A stretch of 29,567 bases of DNA from Chloromonas sp. AAM2 (Eukaryota; Chlorophyta; Chlorophyceae; Chlamydomonadales; Chlamydomonadaceae): positions 1 to 29,567 of the forward strand of contig QAXH01006546.1 in the NCBI GenBank assembly GCA_004335635.1, in the 5' to 3' direction. The position numbers and the translations under genes were made by a program. The notes below the pieces were generated by a model that had not been told where the DNA came from, searched no databases, and was given only the letters and a program-made list of their open reading frames with translations. Of this stretch, positions 20,960-29,567 are shown piece after piece. Position 1 is the first letter of the stretch. Each line of letters starts with the position of its first letter.

Positions 20960-22929
20960 TCATGTCAGCCCTGGCACCCCTGCCAGTCGATCATGCATCT
21001 TGTCCAGCGTGTCTCTCAGCATCTGTGTGAAGTCTAACTGCATTTCTTCCATTCGCCGCTGGTAGTCCAAGATCTGAAGAAAGCAAAGGAAGAGAGAAAG
21101 TGAGCGCTGGGTAGTGGGTTTAGTATAGCAGTAGTGGTTCAGGAAGAACAGCATGTAATATCTACTCTTCTCTGATTTCTTTCTTTAGGTAAGAAACTGG
21201 ACGCTGGTCGGCATGATGAAATACAGTAGAAGTAGTCCAGGACTGGATTTGATCTTGAATTTAGGCTGCACACCCGTACAAGTGCGTCTGCAAAGCTGTG
21301 AACCTGACTAGGGAGGTCAAACTGCTCTGTTTGTACAGCTGTTAGTGTTTAGTACGCAGCTGTGCAAGTTACTGTTGGGACTGCCAGTGTGCAGCCCTCG
21401 CCTCCACCACTATATGACAAGCCCTTTGAAGTTGCTGTCAACAAAGAGTGAAGCGTACCTCTGCGTCACATGACTTTCTCAAGGTGGTCGCATCTCCCCT
21501 AAGTTTGTCAATCTCAGTCTGCTTGTCATCCAAAGTGCGTTTCAATTGCACATTTTCAACCTCAAGTTCGGAAATCTTCTTCAGCAACTGTTCCTGTGGG
21601 CAACAAAACGACCAGGCGAGTAATGTGGCCAAGTTACGACAGATGCAGCAATTATGCAGCAACTGTTCCTGTGAGCAAGAATGTGGCAGAGCGAGTAAGG
21701 TTTTTAGGCACGTACGAGTAAGGCTTGTGGCTGTCGCACAGCTGTCAGGCTATTGCAGAAGTACAACTACAACTTGCCTGCAAGTGTGAAACCATGTCAC
21801 AGCCAGTTGGCAGGCTATCGCAGTGCAGAATCACGATGACATGCCTTGGTATGTAGACAAGAATAAAGTTAGACAAGACGCAAGGCTGTGCCGTTGAAGC
21901 CGTTGAACTGCCGGCTACCGTACCGGCCAGTACAAATGTGCATCAACCTAGCATTGCACACGTCTGTAAGTCCGCTTTTCTGCATGTAAGTCCCGCACCT
22001 GCATGGCTTTGTACTGTCGGAGCATGTCTGCTGTGATGTCCAGTGTGTCTTCTTTCTGTTTTTCAAGTGACTGGCCGAATGCGTCCATGCGTTCTCGCCA
22101 TAACCGCTCCGACCGGCGTGACTCGACTGCCTGGCATGACATGGCACGGCACACAGCAGAAGCTTAATTCTGCTGATTGCACCCGTCATTGTTCCAGAAT
22201 TCCCGATCATGCGAACTTGCAAACCCATGATGAAGTTTTTGGCCCAGAATTGAGAACCCAAATCCCCAGGGGTCCAGAGAAAATTAAGGCAGCAATAGAG
22301 GACTGGGACGCAATGTGACCGGGAATTGCTTAGGATTGCATGACAACAGTGAGCAAAACAAGTACTGCTGGACAACTAGCAAACATGTTGAATTGTTGGT
22401 GAGGGCTTGCTGCTGTCTCTCTGACCAGATACGTTTATTAATGGCGGCAACCTACTTGTCAGTATGCGTCTAATGCACACCAGGGGGCCCAATGGCCGAG
22501 CCCCTGGCTTTTTGTAATGTGTGATTCCAAACCTGAGGTCCAGCATGGTCATTGTCAAACTTGAGATCCCAAAATGGGCTTTGCCAAAATGAAATCTGGA
22601 AAACTGGTACCCGTTTATGTGCTCATGATGTTGTTGAAGGGTGAGGTGTGTTTGCGTGTGCCTGCTTCCTTGCCTTACTGTGCCATTCTTGCACGTGCAG
22701 TGCAGCACGAAACATGCAAGTGGCTGGCTAGTCTCCCTTACAAGATGGGGCTGAGGCTCATGACAGGCATCATGCCGTACCTGTGCCAGCATGCGTGCTC
22801 ACGTACCTCATGGCTCCGAAGCTCCAGCAACCGCTGCAGGGAGAGTACCTCTACCTCCGCGCGGGCCAGATTCTCCTTGTCAGCGAGCTTCGCTGCTCCA
22901 TCCTTCTTGCCGGCCTGTTTGGGCGGCAT
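20960..22929 (-). CDS. DRC12: Dynein regulatory complex subunit 12-like (CCDC153-like) coiled-coil protein
   Basis: Four exons, all in phase 0: 22929-22807, 22130-21999, 21593-21459 and 21073-20960 (504 nt, 167 residues). The protein starts MPPKQAGKK, is coiled coil for almost its whole length (KISELEVENVQLKRTL, DDKQTEIDKLRGD), and ends with a Met/Asp-rich helix, DFTQMLRDTLDKMHDRL. A Lys-rich MPPK start, a small all-helical body and a DTLDKM-type C-terminus match what I know of DRC12/CCDC153, a small subunit of the nexin-dynein regulatory complex that links axonemal doublets and helps set ciliary waveform. The human protein is somewhat longer (about 210 residues). No membrane segment or signal is present. 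The gene is convergent with the small membrane-protein gene. The exon structure is strong; the family assignment is moderate. Confidence 0.75.
21582..21704 (-). repeat. Duplicated exon 5' end with acceptor, 75-bp offset
   Basis: The start of exon 21593-21459 with its acceptor (21582-21604) recurs at 21657-21680, and the homology continues loosely toward the GCGAGTAA phrase in each copy. The upstream copy has its own CTCACAG acceptor. Using it would add exactly 75 nt (25 codons) with no stop, giving a Cys-rich insert. Confidence 0.8.
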
Positions 22930-24036
22930 GCCTACCGGTTATTTGCCGACCCAAGCTACGAACAATCGGTATCACCTCTACACTCGCTGCAAGGGCTTAG
23001 TCTGCTTGCCTGGTGCCCAGATGTTTACAATTGGCGATCCTGTGCCGTAGAGGTGAGGGGGGCCGAGTCAACAATCTACAACACACATTCAACCTGCGTG
23101 TGTTAAGCTAGCCTGTGATGCGATAAGACAATACCTTTCACATCATCCACAGGTGAACACATCAAACGTTTCTAACCGCTGCTGAGTTGACGCTTTGACT
23201 TTCTCTGACTTGCTCGTGATCGCGATTGCGACACCAACAGAACTACTGCTTGCGCCCTTTGTGAGCTGTGCACGTAACGATGTTGGTTTGAGTCTGGAGG
23301 CGAGGCGTGGCACAGCCGCAGCGATGTTAAGGCTGCTGCTGCATGAGGCTGCATGCACACGTGACAGACTGAGCAACCTTTCTTCTCTTCTATGGTTAAC
23401 GCAAACCTCTCGAGGCTGCAGCAAGCTTGCATGCCTGGAGGCGCAGATCCATTCCAGCTCACACCAGCCAGATGGAGTGCAAACCATTCATAGGTAGGCA
23501 TGTCTTCCTGCTACACAGCACTGCACGAGCTACACTTACCTGAGTTGAGTAGGTGCATCTGAGGTCCAGCCAGCTTGCTGTCAATGCTTGAATGCAGGCA
23601 TGTCGAGAATGGCACACAGCTCAACTCACTACAGGATCGCACCACATCCCATGTCCAGGTAACGTACCTGATGGGCAAGCGTGCAGCCGTCATCAGTAGC
23701 ACGCCTGACCCAGTCTGCAGCATGGAGTTGTCTGACAATCCGAGTCGCTTGCATGTGTCATAATGCCACAGTGCCGCATGCCTGCATGTGGAGCCATGCA
23801 GGGCCCTGCACCATGCAGCGACATGCCGCACCAGCTTGCATGAGACACCCCTCTTCCTTATGACCATGCGCATCAGTCATGCATGCCACCCATCTTTCCT
23901 CATGACCATGCACACTGACCACGGGTGCACCATGCAGGCATCCACATCTCATGGCACAAGCAGCCATGCAACGCCCCATGCCCATACAACAGCGCAGCTC
24001 ATCACCAGGTGCACTCTCCCAGCCCACTTACCTCAG
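22930..24036. other. Presumed divergent intergenic region and possible 5' exons of the helical-repeat gene
   Basis: The DRC12-like gene starts leftward at 22929 and the helical-repeat gene runs rightward from at least 24037. A candidate first exon at 23324-23493 (+) begins with MLRLLLHEAACTRDRLSNL, which looks like an organelle presequence, and ends at an AG-GTAGGC donor. I could not join it in phase to 24037 without a further small exon (possibly near 23637-23660) and a different acceptor. The opposite strand is also open here, so this is weak. Confidence 0.3.
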
Positions 24037-26293
24037 CAGTCCTGGAGCCCCAGTCTTCAGCCTTTCCAATTGTCACTCATCAGTCAGCGCCATCTCCCAC
24101 TCAGCAGTTACAGCAGTTACAGCAGCAGTGCAGTGGGCTCTCTGGGCTCGCATGAACAGCTTGGGGAGCTGCAGTCCAAGGTATGTCATCACACTTGCCC
24201 ATCCGTTAAGTCACAATTTTTTGGTGTGCTGCTGCCACCTTCCGCATGACCACCTTACTTCAAGCAGCTGCCTGCACTAAGGACATTAAGAAACTATGGC
24301 GTTTAAACTAGGTATTCACACCAAACTGTGTGCCGCTGTTGCTCTGGCTCGTAGAAGAGGAGCAGAGCGCCAAACAAACGCAAGTGCGTTCCGGTGGCCG
24401 ACTGTTGCTCCTATGTGTGCCACCGTGCAGTTGAGCACCCTCGCGAGCGTTGAGCAGCTGAACGAGGTGCTGGATAACTACATGCACGTTTTTGAGAGAA
24501 CGTAAGCAGGGTTGGGACAATAGAAGGGGACAACTACATGCACGTTTTTGAGAGAACGTAAGCAGGGTTGGGACAACTAAAGGGACGCACTGGAAAGATT
24601 GTAGGTCGATTGCCCCTGCCACCAATTCTTTCCAGCTTGTAATGTCTCTCGTGCCTAATACTGCTTCAGTCTTCAGTCCGCTGATGGACACACAGTACGA
24701 TCGAACGTTTTATCTGGAAAAGTTTACCCGGGAAAAGACGTCTGCGCATGTCCAACTGGCATGGTTGGATTTCCTGGGTGGCCTATCGCCACTTGTGATT
24801 GTGACGTCTTATTCATACCAGGTGCTTTTTTGAACCATACACAAAGACAATCTCTGATCTTGTATCCCAGCCTGTTATTTTCTCATTCTGCACTGTTGCA
24901 GACTCTTGCCTGCTAGACTGGTCAACTGTGTCCATCACTCTTTATTTCCCTTGCCACACGCCTGTCACATGCCTTGTCACGTGTGCCATCACTCTCATGC
25001 CACGCGCCTGTCACATGCCTTGTCACGTGTGCCATCACTCTCTTGTCACGCGCCTGTCACATACCTTGTCACGTGTGCCATCACTCTCTTGCCACACGCC
25101 TGTCACATGCCTTGTCACGTGTGCCATCACCCTCTTGTCACGCGCCTGTCACATGCCTTGTCACGTGTGCCATCACTCTCTTGTCACGCGCCTGTCACAT
25201 GCCTTGTCACGTGTGCCATCACTCTCTTGCCACACGCCTGTCACATGCCTTGTCACATATGCCATCACTCTCTTGTCACGCGCCTGTCACGTGCCTTATC
25301 ACGTGTGCCATCACTCTCTTTTCACGCGCCTGTCACGTGCCTTGTCACGTGTGCCTCAGATGTCTGTTGCAAGCGCTGGACATGCTGGTGCGGTCCCTCA
25401 ACGCCAGCACCCGCTCTGCACCGCTCATGCCGGTCACATGCGCCAAGCTCGGAGCCGTTTTTCGGGTCCACATGGCCCACATGGCCCCCAAGGATATAGT
25501 GGATGTCATGCACAGCTTCGCCATGCTCAGGTCCAACCCAGGAGAGGACGAAGATGGGCTCAAGGTATGGCGGGTGGCTGTAGTGTTGTTTGCCACAGTT
25601 GGTTTGTACAGTTTTTCCTTGGAATGTGCAGGTCTCGTACGTAGTTTCAGTAATAACTTTAGCTGTGTAGCAGTAACGACTTCTCCTTGAGCAACCCCGC
25701 CACCAGCCACGCTAGAGTCATCAAGGGAATTTCTCGTAACTTGCCCGATGTTCTGTGCCAACGTTGTGGTGTTGTGGGCATCTTAAGGAGCAGACTGTAC
25801 GTTGGTTCCTAATGTGTCAAGTGATGGTCCTTGTAAAATCTCATGAAGCGTTGCTGTTTTGCGCAGGAAATCTGTGGGCATCTGAAGGGGCATGCCCTGC
25901 CCCAACTACTGGCCCAGCAGGATTACACATCATTGGGGAGGATGGTTTGGGCACTGTCAACTATAAGGTGGGGGAAACTGCCCCGTTTTGATGCTTTACA
26001 GCTTCCAAGGTTGAAACTGGGCAGAACTCGACCATATGAAGGGGTGCCATAGTAAATATGGAGATGACATGTAAGGGAGTCTATATGCAGCTGACTCATT
26101 CTGGGTTTGCTGCTGAGGCCTGCGACTCTGCGCGGTGTGTGGGGTGGTTGTGCTTGGGTTGCCGCCTGTCTGGCTGAATTCTGGGTGCTGGCGCTGGAGG
26201 AGAGGTGGTTGGATCGTTTGCTCGGCCGTTCGCACTCTGTCTCTGTGCTCCTCCTGACGTTACCTGGTGACTGTGGTTGTAAGCATCTCTGTG

Positions 26294-26328
<35 letters not shown>

Positions 26329-29300
26329 AGTTGCAGCGAGGCTTTGATGCAGGTTTGTGTCAGGTCAAGATTGTGTGGCTACGTGTGTGACAAAGGCAGT
26401 TGCCATTTTTCAGCAGATGTGAGGGTTCTGCGGAGGTATTTCTGTCAAGGCATGCACTCAAACATGCATGGATGTCACTTCTCATTGTCACGAGGCATGC
26501 ATAGGATCGTGTGTGCACGTTTTGTGGTGGTTGCAGCCGTCACAACGAACTTCACGTGGATTCTGAACTGTTCGCGGCGAGCGAGGTCATCATTCGCATG
26601 TTCCTGCACATCATGCCTTTGAGGTGCGGAAGGACCACTCACATATACATAGCTGGTATTATGCAAACTTATGCATACTTGTTTGCATCATGGCGGACGT
26701 CACAGGACACGGAATGGGACGTGGAGGCGCTTCACACTGTGTGTAGGAACCAGCAAGATGAACACGTGCTGTGTATCAGATCATGTGTGTCCTGCATGTC
26801 TCCTGCTGTCACATGTTTCCAAGCCCTCACTGTCTAACTCACGGTAAATTCCTCAGTGTCTGACTGACGGTAAAACCCTCACTGTCGCATGTGCTCTCAT
26901 GCAGTTTGTTGTGCAGGATTAAGGTAAACCGTTGCTGGCACGTGTGCTGTTGTGCAGTTTGTTGTCCAAGGTCACAACTGCCTTTGCTAGCACCGGGGAG
27001 GCGCAGCATGCATTCATGGAGGCAGTGCCGGTGACGCTGTCAACCCGCATGCAGGTGGGGTGCATGAAGGGGGTGCATGGAGGGAGTGCCTGCAAGTGGG
27101 GTGCATGTAGGGGGTGCCTGCAGGTGGGGTACATGGAGAGATGCATGGAGAGGGTGCCTGCAGGTGCGGTGCATGGAGGGGGGTTGTCTGCAGGGCGTGG
27201 GGTGCATGGAGAGATGCATGGAGGGAGTGCCTGCAGGTGCGGCGCATGAAGGGGGGCTGCCAGCAGGGCGTGGGGTGCATGGACGGGGTGCATGGAGGGA
27301 TGGGTGCATGGAAGGGGCATGCAGGGGGCATGGAGGCAGTGCATGGAGGTGGGGTGCATGGAGGTGAGGTGCATGGAGGGGGTGCATGCAGGAGGGAAAG
27401 GATGTGCCAAGTTTTATCCAACAAGCTTCATACGAGAACACGCACTCAAATTCATCTGCCTTATGATAATGGCTTGCATGTCAAGCAAGCCAAGCTGTTA
27501 GGGGTCCAATCATCTACATCGCGCCTAACACATTTCACCCCTTGGCCCATGCTCCATTCCCTGTGCTTGTGCCATGCAGCCTGACCTGGCTGCCCAGGTG
27601 CAAGGCAGCCACATCAACAGCCTGGTCAAGTTTGATGCGGGGGCGGTCACCAACATCCTCAAGGCTTTGGCTCAAACCAAAGCACCCGTGGTGAGTGTGC
27701 ATGACATGCACGGATGCAACACACACCTGGCATGCATGCAATACACACTTGATGCACGGAGTCGGTCATCAACATCCTTGGGGCTTTGGCTCAGACCAAG
27801 GCTCCCGTGATGAGTGTAGATGGCATGCTGTGGGCTTGGCAAGTATGATTTGAGGGTTGAAAGGGGATGATAGACCTGCCATGCATGCATGGGTGCCCCT
27901 TGTCGTGCATGCATGGTGCACGCAACACCCACCTGCCGGTGCGTGATTGCATTCAACGATGTAGCAACGCACCCTCCTGTGCATGCATGATACATGCCAT
28001 TGCCGCTTGTATGCTTCCTCGCAGCCCGTCGAGCTGCCTAAGCAGGTTTCAACGCACAAGAAAAGTGACCATTGACAGCATGTTGGCTGATCAGTTTTGT
28101 TTTCTATAGCCTTGACTACGTCACGCATGACAAATCCTGTTGCTGCTGCTTGTGTGTTTTCTTGCAGCCCGACGAGCTGCTCAAGCAAATCTCCACGCAC
28201 GTGACAAATATGACCTTTGGCTTGAAACTGCACCATGTCGTGTCGCTCGCTAAATCTATGGCAATGCTGCGATATGGAGTGGATCATGAACCGGTAAGAA
28301 ACCGACAGAAATGTCACGTGGCTCACATTCTGTCAGTCACACTGTCCACGTGCGTCGGGCGCATCAGCAAAATGCTCCTGGCAGGCCCGTGCTTGGGAGC
28401 TGTTTGCTGTGAAAACTCGACACACTCGGCTCTGCTGCCCTGATTTAAATCATGGCCAAGCGAGACTTGCTTCTTGCTCAGATGTGTAATCCATGTTTAC
28501 ACCATCCCCTGTCCCACTTTGGGACGATACAGAAGTGAAATTAGATCAAAGACGACACACACGTCGGCAGACTACCCTGCTGCAGCAAGTGCGCAAAATG
28601 GCTAGCGCTTTCATCAACACCAGCGTCGCGTGTTCCCAGCAAAGCGTGGCTTAGGACATGGCTAGTGCATGCCTATACATATGCGGCACACTGGGCACAT
28701 GTATGGCACTTGCACCAGTTGGCAACCAGTGTTGTCTTTGTCAGTTTTATAACGCAGCAATGGCGTCATGTCCCAGCGGATTCCGGTCAAGCCTGGCTTG
28801 GAGCAATGTACGTTAAATGATAGTGTCAACTCTCTGGTGTCTGCTGGGTAGTTCAGATCGGCTCGGCGAAGGTTTTTGTACTCTCACACAGTGGTGTTAC
28901 TTATGTGATTGTTGTCTTACCTACAGAATCTTACAATTTCTGGTTCATGTAATTGGTGCGAGGCTTCCCTGAAACAGCCAGTTATAAGGACAAGGGGTTG
29001 CAACTGATGTGTGCATTGTGTGTAATAGTCCTAACACACTGGACTTTTTTCTCTCGAGTAATACTAACACACTGATAAGTAATAGAAATAATAATGCAGT
29101 AAACAATTACAATATCAGATAAAAAATTGATGGCTTGTTGTACGCGCAGAGCGCCACGGAGCCCTTCTGGAGCACAGTGAGCGGGTATGCGGTCAGGGAG
29201 CGCACCAAACTGACTCCGCAGATGGTGCAGGACCTGGCCTACGCATGGGCATTGCGGAAAGTCGAAGATGTACAGTTGTTCAAGGTGTGTGGGTGGGTGT

Positions 29301-29567
29301 GTGAGGGTGAGGGTGCGTGTGTGGTGGTGGGTGTGGTGTATGGGGGGCATTGAGGAAAGTCGAAGATGTACAGTTGTTCAAGGTGTGTGTGGGTGTGTGA
29401 GGGTGAGGGAGGGTGTGTGTGTGTGGTGGTGGGGGTGGTGTATGGGGGCATTGAGGAAAGTCGAAGATGTACAGTTGTTCAAGGTGTGTGTGGGTGTGTG
29501 AGGATGAGGGAGGGTGTGTGTGTGTGGTGGTGGGGGTGGTGTATGGGGGCATTGAGGAAAGTCGAAG
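24037..29567 (+). CDS. Alpha-helical repeat protein of HPR/OPR/FASTK type (partial at both ends)
   Basis: Nine exons agree in phase: 24037-24180, 24431-24501, 25360-25564, 25867-25967, 26537-26623, 26958-27054, 27580-27690, 28168-28293 and 29150-29284 (1077 nt, 359 residues). More exons lie beyond the right edge. The first exon is Ser/Gln-rich. Later ones are helical with the spacing seen in organelle RNA-binding repeat proteins: EQLNEVLDNYMHVF, PKDIVDVMHSFAML, YTSLGRMVWALSTI, DAGAVTNILKALAQTKAPV, LHHVVSLAKSMAMLRYG and QMVQDLAYAWALRKVED. The exon at 27580-27690 is exactly 37 codons, the unit length of heptatricopeptide (HPR) repeats, and its neighbours encode 42 and 45. Proteins of this kind bind and process mitochondrial or chloroplast RNA and often end in a RAP domain; none is visible in this window. 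The true 5' end is unknown. The family call rests on pattern, not on a search. Confidence 0.75.
24476..24576 (+). repeat. Perfect tandem duplication of an exon end with donor, 56-bp unit
   Basis: A 45-bp block beginning AACTACATGCACGTTTTTGA and including the GTAAGC donor of exon 24431-24501 occurs at 24476-24520 and again at 24532-24576 without mismatch. Reading through the first donor meets TAA at once, so the first donor is the coding one. Confidence 0.95.
24945..25359. repeat. 46-bp tandem array, about nine copies, abutting an acceptor
   Basis: The unit CCTGTCACATGCCTTGTCAC plus GTGTGCCATCACTCTCTTGTCACGCG repeats every 46 bp from about 24945. The last partial unit runs into the acceptor of exon 25360-25564 (CACGTGTGCCTCAG). 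Three long overlapping + frames here are artefacts: 46 is not a multiple of three, so each frame reads the same repeat with a 46-residue period. Confidence 0.95.
26291..26330. repeat. CT microsatellite
   Basis: A (CT)n tract inside the intron between exons 25867-25967 and 26537-26623. It ends in TCTCTCTAG and so mimics a strong acceptor, but no phase-consistent exon follows. Confidence 0.9.
27044..27400 (+). repeat. G-rich minisatellite seeded at an exon donor
   Basis: Starting at the donor of exon 26958-27054 (GCATGCAG then GTGGGGTGCATG), the intron consists of degenerate units such as GTGCCTGCAGGTGGGGTAC, GGTGCATGGAGG and GGGGTGCATGG. The unit repeats the AG-GTGGGG junction several times. 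The + strand is very G-rich, with many GGG and GGGG runs. Confidence 0.85.
27751..28075 (+). repeat. Degenerate copies of the two flanking exon ends inside one intron
   Basis: 27751-27815 resembles 27633-27696, the end of exon 27580-27690 (ATCAACATCCTTGGGGCTTT against ACCAACATCCTCAAGGCTTT); its donor has mutated to GTGATGAGT. 28021-28070 resembles the start of exon 28168-28293 including a CTTCCTCGCAG acceptor (CCCGTCGAGCTGCC against CCCGACGAGCTGCT), but it reaches TGA after 16 codons. Both are exon relics within the 27691-28167 intron. Confidence 0.8.
28300..29149. other. Long intron of the helical-repeat gene
   Basis: An 856-bp intron (28294-29149) between phase-0 exons. I found no exon or motif in it beyond ordinary AT-richer sequence near 29040-29130 (for example ATAGAAATAATAATGC) just upstream of the acceptor. 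Confidence 0.5.
29249..29567 (+). repeat. 98-101-bp tandem array copying an exon end and donor
   Basis: GCATTG followed by CGGAAAGTCGAAGATG (or AGGAAAGTCGAAGATG) starts at 29249, 29347, 29448 and 29549 (cut by the window end). Each unit has the last about 36 coding bases of exon 29150-29284, its GTGTGT donor and a G/T-rich intron segment. The first unit is the functional exon end. The array continues off the window. Confidence 0.95.

Noticed and set aside
24906..25690. Three overlapping + open frames of about 200-240 codons rich in CHVCHHS
   Set aside because: They are the same 46-bp repeat read in three frames; only the part after 25360 in one frame is coding.
27014..27441. Minus-strand frames rich in MHP/TCRHP repeats
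   Set aside because: Low-complexity translation of the G-rich minisatellite; no start, signal or splice evidence.

Overview
The window looks like nuclear DNA from a green alga of the volvocine/chlamydomonadalean type. Genes are intron-rich with GT-AG junctions, and exons that leave one or two spare bases are matched by the next exon. One gene encodes a pherophorin-type extracellular matrix protein with a Ser-Pro-Pro rod. One encodes a likely axonemal coiled-coil subunit, and one a protein built of organelle-type helical repeats. GCATGC palindromes and minisatellites are common. I cannot name the species. All exon models were made by hand from splice consensus, phase agreement and protein character, with no transcript data.

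Layout. 1-1958 (-): pherophorin-like secreted glycoprotein, running off the left edge. 2100-4550: long intergenic stretch. 4553-11739 (-): 14-exon gene for a 712-residue coiled-coil protein with a basic head and a hydrophobic C-terminal tail. 11740-14290: mostly unassigned, with one weak exon near 12590-12802. 14294-16594 (-): five-exon gene for an unrecognised protein of about 322 residues. 16600-17997: intergenic, with a large imperfect hairpin at 16994-17214. 17998-20032 (+): five-exon gene for a 146-residue multi-pass membrane protein. 20960-22929 (-): four-exon gene for a 167-residue coiled-coil protein resembling dynein regulatory complex subunit 12 (CCDC153). 24037 to beyond 29567 (+): at least nine exons of an alpha-helical repeat protein of the HPR/OPR/FASTK kind, running off the right edge.

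The most striking feature cuts across the genes. Exon ends are repeatedly copied, with their splice sites, into the adjoining intron or 3' flank. I count about a dozen independent cases in four of the genes, from near-perfect tandem copies (31 bp x4, 56 bp x2, about 100 bp x3+) to degenerate relics. One case also has an inverted copy, so that an exon of the long coiled-coil gene sits between about 105-bp inverted arms. This suggests a local duplication process focused on exon-intron junctions that lengthens introns and supplies decoy splice sites.

The genes do not form a pathway. The nearest thing to a functional link is that the DRC12-like protein is axonemal and the long coiled-coil protein could be cytoskeletal or membrane-tethering, but that is inference.
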